Source of the DNA: Helianthus annuus
Lineage: Eukaryota > Streptophyta > Magnoliopsida > Asterales > Asteraceae
Reading direction: 5' to 3'
NCBI RefSeq assembly: GCF_002127325.2
Contig: NC_035437.2
Coordinates: forward strand, 170,429,498-170,493,497
Length of the DNA: 64,000 nt
Each line of letters starts with the position of its first letter. Positions within the stretch are counted from its first letter, which is position 1. This document shows, one piece after another, positions 1-9,551 of this stretch. The notes below the pieces were generated by a model that worked only from the letters and a program-made list of their open reading frames with translations, was not told the DNA's origin and searched no databases. The position numbers and the translations under genes are program-made.

Positions 1-121
1 TGAGTCAACACCTTTGAACTTTGGTAATCACTTTTTAACTTATATATAGAGTAATTGGTGGTGTCAAAGTTTAGTTGATTTGAATCCGAAGGAAGCATAA
101 CCAAAAAGTTGCAAACTCCAT
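1..121. other. Left-edge spacer, nothing recognised
   Basis: AT-rich sequence with no convincing coding potential or repeat structure. It ends at the TIR-like border of the foldback element. Confidence 0.5.
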
Positions 122-1105
122 CTAGGTTCTGTTTGTTTTTTTGGCCAAAAGTACTTCTGGCCACTTATGTCTGCGCCGCGCAGACGCGGGCAGACGTTTG
201 GATGCTGCAGATTGTTTGTTTTCTCGCAGACCTTTCATTAAAAAAGGTCTGCGAGACCTCTTCACCAAGCAGACATGTTCCATCATCTTCCAACCTCTTC
301 TCCTCTTCTCCCTCTTCTCCCTCTTCTCCCTCTGCCACCACCACCTCCTCTGCCACCACCACCTTCACCTCCGACACTCCTCCGCCGCCACCACCTCCTC
401 TGCCACCACCACCTCCACCTCCGACACTCCTCCGCCGCCACCACCTCCTGTGCCACCACCACCCTCTTCTCTCTTCAACACAAATCAACTCCCAACAAGT
501 CAAAACCCACCACAGAATCAAGAGAGAGAGGGAGCGGCAGGAGAGAGGGAAAGAAGAGAGAGAGATCTGTGATGGCGGTGGTGGAACCCCCAAATCGAAC
601 GACGGCAGATGGTGGGTTTTGATGTTCTTCATCTTCAAACAAACCCCCAAATCGAAGATCATCCAAAAACCCTAAATCGAACCCCAAATCGGAGATCGAG
701 GGAGCGGTGGGTGGTTGTGGTGGTAGATGAAGGTAAATGAGAGAGAGGCCGAGGAGAGAGAGACGGTGGTGGTGGTGGTTGTGGTTGTTCTTGGCAGTAG
801 ATGAGGCCGAGGAGAGAGAGACGGTGGTGGCGGTGGCGGTGGTGTAGTGGTGACGGTGGTGTAGTGGTGACGGTGGTGGTGGGTTTGCGGTGGTGCTTGG
901 TGGTGGTGATGAAGGCAGATCTGTGGAGAGTGTGTGTGAGAAGAGGAGGGTGTGTGTGAGAAGTGGTTTATATATAATAAAAAAACAAACCCTCTTCTCC
1001 TTGCAGACTGCAGACCTTTGGTCCACCTCTTCTCCTGCAGATGCCTGCAGATGTGGTCCGCAGACTGCAGACTTTTTGCATCTGAAAAAACAAACACCAC
1101 CCTAG
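122..1105. mobile_element. Foldback/hAT-like non-autonomous element, ~1 kb
   Basis: The ends form imperfect inverted repeats: CTAGGTTCTGTTTGTTTTTT on the left, and on the right CTAGGGTGGTGTTTGTTTTT read on the minus strand. Next to both ends sit many copies of TGCAGAC/CGCAGAC, including a perfect stem-loop near 231-258. The left half is CCACCACC-rich and the right half GGTGGTGG-rich, so the element can fold back on itself. The open frames here are proline, histidine or glycine low-complexity and look non-coding. The TAGGG...GTTTG terminus suggests hAT, but I found no 8-bp target duplication. The class is inferred. Confidence 0.5.
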
Positions 1106-1239
1106 TGTTTCTCCTCAAAACATATTATGTTTTTTGAAGTAAAATATTTTAGTGTGGTGTAATAGGTTGGGGATAAAGCAAGATGAAAAGTATGATTTCA
1201 TCATCATCATACTCAGTATATTCCATCAGTAGCAAAGCT

Positions 1240-1322
1240 AAGGTAGGGTCTGAGGAGGGTGAGATGTAGACAGCCTTATCTCTATCCTGTAGGAATAGAG
1301 AGACTACTTCCAATGAGACCCT
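1240..1322 (+). repeat. SINE-like dispersed repeat fragment
   Basis: The run from GGTAGGGTCTGAGGAGG through GATGTAGACAGCCTTATC and GGAATAGAGAGACTACTTCC resembles the tail of plant SINE/short dispersed repeats, from memory. No promoter boxes are left and the fragment is cut by the Harbinger element beginning at 1325. Confidence 0.4.
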
Positions 1323-1544
1323 AAGGCCATGGGGTATGGGGCTTGGGTTGGGGCGTGGCCCTTGGGGCTTGGCTTTCAAGCCGGGCGTGGGGCGGTATGG
1401 CCATGCTAGCTCGCTGCCTCCCATTCGCTCACCCGCCACGTCATAGCGGACTTTCAAATTTTGAATTTAAAATTCAAATGGTTTGGGGGAAAAGCAAACC
1501 GCCACCCGGTCACCCAACAACCCCCTATATATTGTAACCCCCAA

Positions 1545-1660
1545 CCCACTAGTCCCCCCATCCCACGAACCCAACCCCACCGGCTACCCACCACTGGTCC
1601 CCCCATCCCACGAACCCAACCCCACCGGCTAACCCACTGGTCCCCCATCCCACGAACCCG
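1545..1660 (+). repeat. ~44-bp minisatellite, about 2.7 copies
   Basis: The unit contains CTGGTCCCCCCATCCCACG followed by AACCCAACCCCACCGGCT. It repeats at about 1550, 1593 and 1636 inside the Harbinger-type element. No function can be read from it. Confidence 0.75.
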
Positions 1661-1683
1661 CTATGGCATCCTGGACCCATAAA

Positions 1684-1998
1684 GAAGAAATGGCTCTCGT
1701 GACAAGCGTCGTTGACGCTATGAAGCGACGGCCACCGGGCTAAACAAAATATTGGGTGGAAGCATTCGCAGCCTACCGACATAACGTCGGTAACGACCGC
1801 CACAACCTCAACGCGTGCCAACATAAATGGCGCGAGCTACGGCCTAAGCTCGAGCGTTTCAAGGCTTACTACGAAGTCGTTCCGAGCGGCGAGTTGAGCC
1901 ACGAGGACCGGGTGGCGGTGGCGAACATAGAGTTTCGAGGCAAGGAGCGAAAGGCGTTCGACAAGATCGACCTTTTTGAAATTTATTTAACCCTCTAG
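1684..1998 (+). pseudogene. Myb/SANT-like fragment of a Harbinger ORF1
   Basis: The reading frame from about 1690 is broken by a stop near 1741, then open from 1756 to 1995. It shows a helix-rich segment with W-R-x-L-R-P-K-x-x-R-F-K-A-Y-Y followed by an acidic stretch ending K-A-F-D-K-I-D-L-F-E-I. That layout (W-K-x-L...F...Y, then F-x-x-x-x-x-W/F-E-x-L) is the one seen in the Myb/trihelix-like accessory protein that PIF/Harbinger elements carry beside their transposase. The position inside Harbinger-type TIRs supports this. The piece is about 80 residues against 200-300 normally, with a premature stop and no N-terminus, so it is a remnant. Assignment is by pattern only. Confidence 0.4.
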
Positions 1999-2287
1999 GT
2001 TTGTTATTTTGTAATTTTTAGAAATTATGTATTTTTTAGAATTATGTAATTTTAAAATTTTAATGAAGTTGTAGGTTTTTTTTATAAATGTTGTGTGATT
2101 TTTTATAAATATTTTGTAATTTTTTTTAATATTCTGCCACCGGTGCACCCAACCCAAGCCCAACCCACGCCCCGCCATACCCCGCGGACACGTAACCAGG
2201 AGGTGGGGGGCTCCCATTCTACGTGTCAACAAATGCCCCAAAACAAGCCCAAGCCCAACCTAGGCCCCACCATACCCCATGGTCTAA

Positions 2288-2609
2288 AGACAATCATAAT
2301 TAACATCCTGCCGCTTCCAATGAGACCCTAAAGACAATCATAATTATGAAAAGTATGATTTGCATAAATTTAAGAAATTTCGCGTTTTATATAGTGATAC
2401 TAAAGACAATCATAATTAACATCTCGCCGTAACGCGGGGTTGACATTAACTCGTTATATACATATTATAATCTATACATATGAACGTATAAAATCATAAC
2501 TTATTATTGCATTACTATTATTATCTTTATTACATTTTAGACATTTAGTTTTCTTTTTTTTTTTTTTTTTTGGATTTTATAAAAACATTCACTAATACTA
2601 GAATCACAT
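2288..2609. other. Short direct repeats and a Helitron-like 3' end
   Basis: TAAAGACAATCATAATTA occurs three times (near 2285, 2330 and 2400). At 2419-2445 lies CGCCGTAACGCGGGGTTGAC, ending AACTCGTT, one of three related termini in this window (see 33131 and 44495). No gene is visible. Confidence 0.45.
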
Positions 2610-3229
2610 AATATCTAGAGTGAATTGCAAGGATTGTCCTTTATCTTTATACCCATTTGCAGGTGCTGTCCTTTATGTTTAAAATTGACGAGTTTTGTAC
2701 TTTATGTTTTCAAATCATACACGTTTTGTCCTTTAGCCCTAACCCAGTTAGATTTTTCTGTCAAATCTGGTCATGTGCAATGCACATGAGGGTAAAATTG
2801 TCATTTTAACTTGCAGGGACTAACTGTGTAAATAACTTAAAAAAGGTTTAAGAAAAATAAAAAAAATTATATATATATATATATAGGGAGCCGCTAAAAT
2901 GAAAACCACCTCCAGTTGTAAGAACCGCGAGAACCACTCTCAACCAATCAAGTTTGGACACCTCATTAAGCATCTCTGATATTTTAAGGGGCATTTTGGT
3001 AAAAAAACAGCTGAAGTGACACATCCAATATCGAGGTGTTATAACAGAACCATTTTTTCTCTCTCCATCATTAAGATTTGTTTATCTCTCTCTTGGCAAG
3101 AAATCAGAGCCATTTTTCTCTCACCATTCCATCATGATCTCCATCCATCAAACTCAACACCATTTGTGGCTGCTGTTGTTCTTTGTTTAGTGAGAGAGAG
3201 AAAGGAGTAGAAGAAGATAACTCAGAGAG

Positions 3230-3900
3230 AGAAATATGGTGGCGGCTGTGTTTCAAATTTGGTTTTGCTTGTGATTTTAAAAAGCCGATTAAGTCTAATG
3301 AAGGCGGCGGATGTCGTTCTGTGTTTTAAATTTAGCCGGGCAGTGGTGGAGAGTAAGGGGACGACGACGGTGGTGGTATGGAGGATTGACGAAGACGGTG
3401 GTGGCGGTGGTGGTTTTTTGACGGTTCGACGGCTGGGTGGTGGTCGGCGGCGGCATCGGGGTTATTCAGCGGCGGCGGCGCTATGACGGTGGAGGTAAAC
3501 TGACGATGACGGTGGAGCCGTCCGTTTTGACGTTTACTCAACATAACACCGGTAACACCCATTTTTTTCCCTGTTTTCTTTTATCTTTCTGTTAATGATT
3601 ATGTGAAGATGATGATGCATGATGATGATGAACAGGGGATTGGTTATGTTGGCTCGGATTATGTCAGGATCGGTTCAGATTAGACGATAGCTCGGGTCAT
3701 AGCTCGGTTCGGGTGATGGTTTTTGTTCTCGGTTTAGATTCGAGGAGTGTTCGGGTCGCGGATTGTGCAAGTCAGATTTTGGTTCTGCAGAAATTCAGGT
3801 TCTCGCTTCGATTTCGGGTTTCGGGTCAAGCTTCGGGTTTGGTCAACGATTCGGTCAACTGGTCAACAACGGTCAAACGCGGTCAACTCAGGACCGGCTA
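3230..3900 (+). other. Gene-like GC-rich insert, no recognisable protein
   Basis: This stretch is richer in GC than its surroundings and holds short open frames with Gly/Arg/Ala runs. It could be host sequence captured by the element, as Pack-MULEs do, but no domain or exon-intron structure is visible. The TCAACGGTCAAACG-type repeats near 3840-3890 argue for repeat rather than coding sequence. Confidence 0.3.
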
Positions 3901-4089
3901 ACAACTTAAACATAGCGAGTTGTTATTATTAGACTAGTTAGATTAGTTTACACGGTTTTTTAGATTTTATTATAGTTATACGCGATCGAGCTCGACCATA
4001 TTCGATTAAGTATTAGTTTACATATTAATATACTCGACGAAGAGTTTATCTATAATTGTTATATTTTGAGTAATTGATTGAATTTTGAA

Positions 4090-5590
4090 AATAAATCGAC
4101 ACTTTAGTTGCCGGGATCGTCCAAAAAACAGAGAAAACTCTGTCTGTTTTTCGTAAAAAAACATGAATTCCAAAAAAGTAAAAAGTTTTACGTAAAACGT
4201 AAAAATTTTAACGTAAAACGTAAAAAGTTTTACGTAAAACGTAAAAAGTTTTACGTAAAACGTAAAAATAAGTTTTTGTAAAAAAAAAGTTAAACCGTAA
4301 ATTTTAACGTAAAATGTAAACTTTTTAATGTAAAACGTAAAAACGTTAAACGTAAAATGTAAAAAGTTTTACGTAAAACTTTAAAAGGTTTATGCAACAG
4401 TAAAAAGTTTTACGTAAATCGTAAAACGTAAAACGTAAAAAGTGTTACGTAAAACGTAAAAGCGTAAAAAGTGTTACGTAAAACGTAAAACGTAAAAAGT
4501 AAAACATAAAACGTAAAAAGTTTACGTAAAACGTAAACAATAAAACATTAAAAACCGGCGCGTAAAACGTAAAAACATAAAAAATGTTGAGGTAAAAAAC
4601 CGGCACGTAAATCGTAAAAAAACGTTCACGTAAAAAACCGGCGCGTAAAACGTAACAAAACCGGCGCGTTAAAACGTAAACTTTTTATCGTAAAACGTAA
4701 ATTTTTTGACGTAAAACGTAGAAAAACGGCGCGTTAAAACGTAAAAATTTTAACGTAAAACGTAAAAAAAACGGCGCGTTAAAACGTAAAAAAACGGCGA
4801 TTTTCTGTTGCGTTCAGTTTTGCGTAAAAACGTTTTTGTAAAAAAAAATTAAACCGTAAACTTGTTAACGTAAACCGTAAACTTTTTATCGTAAAACGTA
4901 AAAACGTGAAGCGTAAAAAGTGTTACATAAATTTTTTCGTAAGTTTTACGTAAAACGTAAAAAGTTTTTCGTAAGTTTTACGTAAACTTTTTCGTAAGTT
5001 TTTCGTAAATTTTTTTCGTAAGTTTTACGTAAACTTTTTCGTAAGTTTTTCGTAAAACGTAAAAGGTTTTACGTAAAACGTAAAAACGTTTTTAAAAACG
5101 CCGATTGAGAACGGCGCGTTTAAAAAACAGCGCGTTAAAAACGCCGATTGAGAACGGTGCGTTAAAAAACGGCGCGTTAAAAACGGCGCATTAAAAAACG
5201 GCGCGTTAGAAACGGCATGTTAAAAAAACGCCGATTGAGAAAAACGACGCCTTAAAAAAAACGGCGCGTAAAAACGGCGCGTAAAAAACGGCGTTAAAAA
5301 CGGCGTTAAAAACGGCGTTAAAAAACAGCGTTAAAACGGCGCGTTAAAAACGCCGACTGAGAACGGCGCGTTAAAAAACGGCGTTAAAAAACGGCGCGTT
5401 AGAAACGGCATGTTAAAAAAACGCCGATTGAGAAAAACGACGCCTTAAAAAAACGGCGCGTAAAAAACGGCGCGTGAAAAACGGCGTGTAAAAAATGGCG
5501 TTAAAAACGGCGCGTTAAAAACGGCGTTAAAAAACAGCGTTAAAACGGCGCGTTACGCTTGAAAAACGGCGCGTCAAAAAAACATAAAAA
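4090..5590. repeat. CGTAAAA / GGCGCGTTAAAA simple-repeat array
   Basis: Two blocks are present. Block A (about 4160-5095) is built on the heptamer CGTAAAA and its complement TTTTACG, often as the palindrome TTTTACGTAAAACG. Block B (about 5095-5580) is built on AAAAACGGCGCGTTAAAA with ACGCCGATTGAGAACGG. A higher-order unit of about 194 bp is visible, because the run with GAAACGGCATGTTAAAA and ACGCCGATTGAG appears at about 5210 and again at about 5404. CpG is very frequent. No open frame of note. Confidence 0.85.
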
Positions 5591-5937
5591 GTTTAACGTA
5601 AAACTTAAATTGTAAAAAGTATAAAAATTTTTTAAAAAAATCTGAATTTAAAAATGTTTTTAATAAAAAAATTATGTTTAAAAAATAAAAGTAATAAAAA
5701 GTAATTAATGAATAGGACAAAAAAAGTAATTTAAAATTAATATATATAAAAAGACAAAATAGAGTTATTTTACTTAAATACCCTTTTGTATTATAATATT
5801 AAAGACATAATAAGACAAAAAGCTTTTAGTATTAATATTAACTACTTTTAATCAAATCCATCCATCTAGTTGATCTAAGGGCCATAAAGTGGTTCTCATG
5901 GTTTTTACAACTAGAGGTGATTTTCATTTTAGTGATC

Positions 5938-5941
<4 letters not shown>

Positions 5942-5987
<46 letters not shown>
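5942..5987. repeat. (TA)n microsatellite
   Basis: About 46 bp of TA dinucleotide marks the right border of the 3 kb element. A shorter TA tract at about 2865-2884 marks its left border. They are probably one target tract split by the insertion. Confidence 0.9.
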
Positions 5988-5991
<4 letters not shown>

Positions 5992-6092
5992 ACACAAAAA
6001 CAACCCCAGATCTTTCATTCTCTCCATCTTCTTCTCTCTCACCACTTCCACCTCCACCTCCTGCCACCCCATCACCACTATCCATAAACAAG

Positions 6093-6831
6093 GCACTTGA
6101 TTAGAATCATCAGTTTTTGATGAACAAATGGAAATTGTGATTGACCATACAATCGGGTGGTCCCTTACAGGCCTTCGAAGTCTGCTGCCGAGCCCCACCA
6201 AAATAACCAGTATCACCATCATCCTGTCGCAGCTGTCCTCTTCCGCTAAAACGGCTACATCAGACCCGAACCAAACCGCACCAAAACATAACTCGAGCCA
6301 AAACAGAATCTGAGCACGAAATCTAAGCCGAACTTGAACCAAACATACTCACCTTTACCGTCGTCGTCGCCGGTGCAGCTCCAGCAGTCGGTGTGGCTCC
6401 GGTGGCCATTGCTGCCATCGACCACCACTTTCAATCATCGTCGTCATCATATTTTTTTGTCAATTTCTGTCGCCGAGTGTCGCCGCCATGGCGGCAGCTG
6501 GCCATTATCGATCGAGGAAACAGGTGGGAGTGGGTGTGATGGGTGTTGGACGAGGTTCTGAGTGTGGCCGGAGAAATCATCACCGATAGGGGTGTGCGAT
6601 TGTGAGAGAGGGAGAAATCATCACCGAGAGGCAGGTGTGTGCGTTGAATGAAAATGGGTGCCGGAGCACCGGCGGACCTGGCTCCGGTTGCCGGATCTGA
6701 CAGAGAAGGAGGGAAGTTTGTGGGGTTTAGGAAAGAGAGAGACATGGGTGGGTGGGTGGGTTTGATTGGTACAATTCTGGGTTGGGTTGGAAGGGATGCA
6801 GTAGGTGGTGGTAAGTCGTGACGGTAGGGTG
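6093..6831. other. Central part of the long-TIR element
   Basis: Loop region between the two arms. It holds short frames on both strands with low-complexity Ser/Thr/His content and a CGTCGTCGTC stretch near 6360 and 6440. No transposase or other domain is recognisable. Confidence 0.4.
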
Positions 6832-7229
6832 GATGGTGGTGATGGGGTGGCAGGAGATGGAGGTGAAAGTGGTGGGAGAGAAGAAGATAGAGAGAATGAA
6901 AGTCAGGGGTTGCTTTTGTGTGTTTATATATATATAATTTTTATTTTATTTTTCTTAAACCTTTTTTAAGTTATTTACACTGTGACACTCTAGGTTTTTC
7001 CGAACGAACACTTTGTAACATTTTTTTTTTTTGTGAATATATATGTTATTAAATGAAAACGTGATCTTTGCGCATGATATGTGTTGTATGTATGTATTAT
7101 ATATATATGTATGTGAGTCGAGACCATGACTCGCAACCGCTCGGTTGCGAGTGGGCCACTCTGTTTCGAGTGGGCCTCTTGGGCCGTAACCGGTTTGGGC
7201 CGAAACCCCTTAGCCTATTTTGAACCTTG

Positions 7230-7237
7230 TATAAAAT
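7230..7237 (+). promoter_or_regulatory. LTR TATA box (5' LTR)
   Basis: TATAAAAT lies about 250 bp into the LTR, followed by a CT-rich leader, as expected of a plant RNA polymerase II promoter. The identical site in the 3' LTR is at 14504-14511. Transcription start is expected near 7260. Confidence 0.6.
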
Positions 7238-7978
7238 CCTAACCTTCCCCACTTTCCTTCATTTTACACAAACATATCCACACACTCCTTCTATTTCTCT
7301 CTCACTAGAAACCCCAAACAACACTACTTTCTCTCCTAAATCTCGGTTCAAGCTTGGAGCAAATCGGATCTCACAAGGAATCTCGGTCAAGAAATCTCGG
7401 ACAAGATCATCATCATTCGGACACTCTACTTTCTCGGTTCTTTTCCCTTTGTTTCGGCTCCTTCTTCACAACCGGTTAGTGATTATGTTATGTGTGTTTA
7501 TGTGTGATGAATGAACTAGAAAGTGCTTGTTTAGAGTGTTATGCATGATTTTAGGATGATTTGTGAAGTTTGACTATATGTGTAAACCCTTATGTATGAA
7601 AGCTTGATAACATGTTTAAGTGGCTAAAGAATAGTGGTTAAGAAGGATTAGGGCCAACCGAGTTATGTTTAATGTCACAAAATGTATGTTTTCATGTTCT
7701 TACATGTTGATCTTGTTAAAATAGGTGATTATGGTTCATAAAAATGTATGTTTATGATAAGATGGAAGCCCTAGAAATTTATGAATATAGGATGAACTTG
7801 TTGAATATGGTTTGAAGTTTTCCAAAAAAGGCAATGTTTGATCCAATTTTTATTAATGACAGTTTAGGAAAAGTGTTAGTGAAACCTTATTGGCTATTAC
7901 TTGATTTGGGCCTGATTTCATAGTACAAGTTGGACTGATGTATCTGAATCCACACGTGAACATGAAAAGGACAGCATT

Positions 7979-8200
7979 ACGACTCGCAACCACACAGTTG
8001 CGACTCGCAACCACAGCATGACAACTCGAAACTGCACGGTTGCGACTCGAGATCACACGGTTGCGACTCGTAACCACAGCGTGATAACTCGAGACCACGC
8101 GGTTGCGACTCGCAACCACAGCATGACAAGCCGAGACCTCCTGGTTGCGACTCGAGACCACCTGGTTGCGACTCGAGACCCCTTGTTGCGACTGGGCTGT
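7979..8200. repeat. GTTGCGACTCG minisatellite in 5' LTR
   Basis: Irregular 21-27 bp units around GTTGCGACTCGCAACC, which is partly self-complementary. About nine units are present. The same core occurs alone at about 7128-7150 (GACTCGCAACCGCTCGGTTG). The 3' LTR array (15253-15450) lacks one 21-bp unit. Confidence 0.85.
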
Positions 8201-9268
8201 TCACTTTGGTTATTGGGCCAGAATGTGTTTAATATGGGCTGACTGTTGACTGGACTACGTGTTACTGTTTGCTTGTGTAAATGTTAGGGCCGGCCCAATA
8301 ACCCTATGACTGTTTGTATGCATGCAACGTGTTAGTTATGTGTAGATTTTACGTGAATGCTTGTACACCAAACCTGACCTATACCGGTAACCATGTTAGG
8401 ACGTGGTGACCAACGTGTTTGACAAGTTAACTAATCTGCCGAGCAACCCAAGGTGAGTTCACACACTAAAAGCATGCGTCCCGTGGAGGGACACGAACAA
8501 ACTACCAATTTTGAGAAAAACACTTTGAACCATTACTTCCGGGGGAAAACAAAATGGGTAATTACTATCTCCGGGGGAGATACGTTTGGATATTATTTAT
8601 AAATCACAACTAGCCATGCTAAACGAAACTCTATCACTCCAAGTCCCTGCTTACAGTACCGATTAATCGCCGGGGGCGAACGGGTTATTAGTTGATAACG
8701 CTATTAGGTTTGACAACCTCACACCGTGACCGGGGGAGATCGGGCGTGAACTAGTAGACCTTGCAACATGGTCAATGACGATAGACATTGACTCGGGGCA
8801 CGATAACATTCCGTCAACAGTTTCGGTATCTACAGTTTAGTGAGCTTACAGATGGGGTAGCTCCCCACAACGTGATTATAAATGCTTTATCTAAACAACT
8901 TAAGTTTTTGGTAAACTAAAACTGGACAACTAGTGAACTCACTTAGCATTATTGTTGACCCCTTACTGCATGCTTTGCAGGTAACCCGTGACTGAGGAGC
9001 TGCTGCTTGGGGATGTGTAGTGTTCGTCAAACCCGTGTGATTGGGTTTAACTATCTCGAACTAAGGACTATTTTTAAAACTATTGGTTTATGCTTCCGTT
9101 GTTTTGTTAAACTAATTATCAAACTTTAACTACGATGTTGCTAACTATTTTGGATAGTAAATATTTCTATTATTAAATCAATGCTCAGTATGATTAGTGG
9201 CTGGATCCTGGTCAGTCACGCCTCCAAGCGGTGGTGTTCCGCATGTGGATTTTGGGGGTGTGACATAT

Positions 9269-9282
9269 TGGTATCAGAGCCA
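9269..9282 (+). promoter_or_regulatory. Primer-binding site, initiator tRNA-Met
   Basis: TGGTATCAGAGCCA starts three bases after the LTR end. This is the usual complement of the 3' end of plant initiator tRNA-Met and primes minus-strand DNA synthesis. Confidence 0.9.
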
Positions 9283-9551
9283 TTGGTTATAGTGAACTTG
9301 GTTTTAAAAAGGGGAAAATCTTTTTGGGAAACAAAAAACAGACTATAACCTGTGACTCGCGACGACACTACACTCCAAGTGCAAGGCTCAACACATTTGA
9401 CCTCATAGCTCGGACTAGTGCTTACTTGTTTGCTTACCTTATGTTTCATGTTATGCTATACGTACTAGTATGCCTAATTAGATAGATACATCTCTCTTCT
9501 ATCTCATTCTCGCTACATTACGACATCACACTCATACTGTGTTTTCTGGTT

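Larger units (their letters stand above)
1325..2284. mobile_element. Deleted Harbinger-type DNA transposon (TSD TAA)
   Basis: The left end GGCCATGGGGTATGG and the right end, read on the minus strand as GACCATGGGGTATGG, form TIRs. They are flanked by TAA at 1322-1324 and 2285-2287, the 3-bp target duplication usual for PIF/Harbinger. Inside are a 2.7-copy minisatellite and a Myb-like coding fragment. No transposase is left, so the element is non-autonomous. An 18-bp direct repeat (CTTCCAATGAGACCCTAA) occurs at the left border and again at about 2317-2334, showing a further local rearrangement. Confidence 0.65.
2885..5941. mobile_element. 3.06 kb TIR element (MULE-like) with repeat array
   Basis: The ends form about 54-bp inverted repeats, left AGGGAGCCGCTAAAATGAAA and right (minus strand) AGGGGATCACTAAAATGAAA, continuing into ...ACAACT and GAGAACCACT. 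Both ends abut TA microsatellite, so a target duplication cannot be separated from the tract. It sits inside the left arm of the larger element. The interior has a GA/CT-rich gene-like leader at 3000-3240, a GGC-rich stretch at 3300-3490, GGTCAAC/GGGTTCGG-rich sequence at 3640-3900, and the array at 4090-5590. I recognise no protein. MULE affiliation is inferred from TIR length and the TA-rich target. Confidence 0.6.
6981..9265 (+). repeat. 5' LTR of the Tekay-type element
   Basis: 2,285 bp, bounded by TG...CA. It carries a TATAAAAT promoter at 7230, a CT-rich leader after it, and an internal minisatellite at 7979-8200. Frames of about 95 codons inside it are repeated in the other LTR and have no coding support. 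Confidence 0.93.

Noticed and set aside
109..1118. Overlapping open frames on both strands rich in Pro, His, Thr or Gly
   Set aside because: They arise from CCACCA/GGTGGT and CTTCTC low-complexity sequence in a foldback element; no domain, and every frame is open.
4090..5590. Interstitial telomere from the 7-bp CGTAAAA unit
   Set aside because: The unit is not a permutation of TTTAGGG and both orientations are mixed.
7227..7514. 95-codon frame repeated at 14501
   Set aside because: LTR leader sequence; the frame starts before the TATA box and has no domain.
7979..8200. Possible CRISPR-like array of GTTGCGACTCG repeats
   Set aside because: Irregular units, no spacers of constant length, inside a plant LTR.
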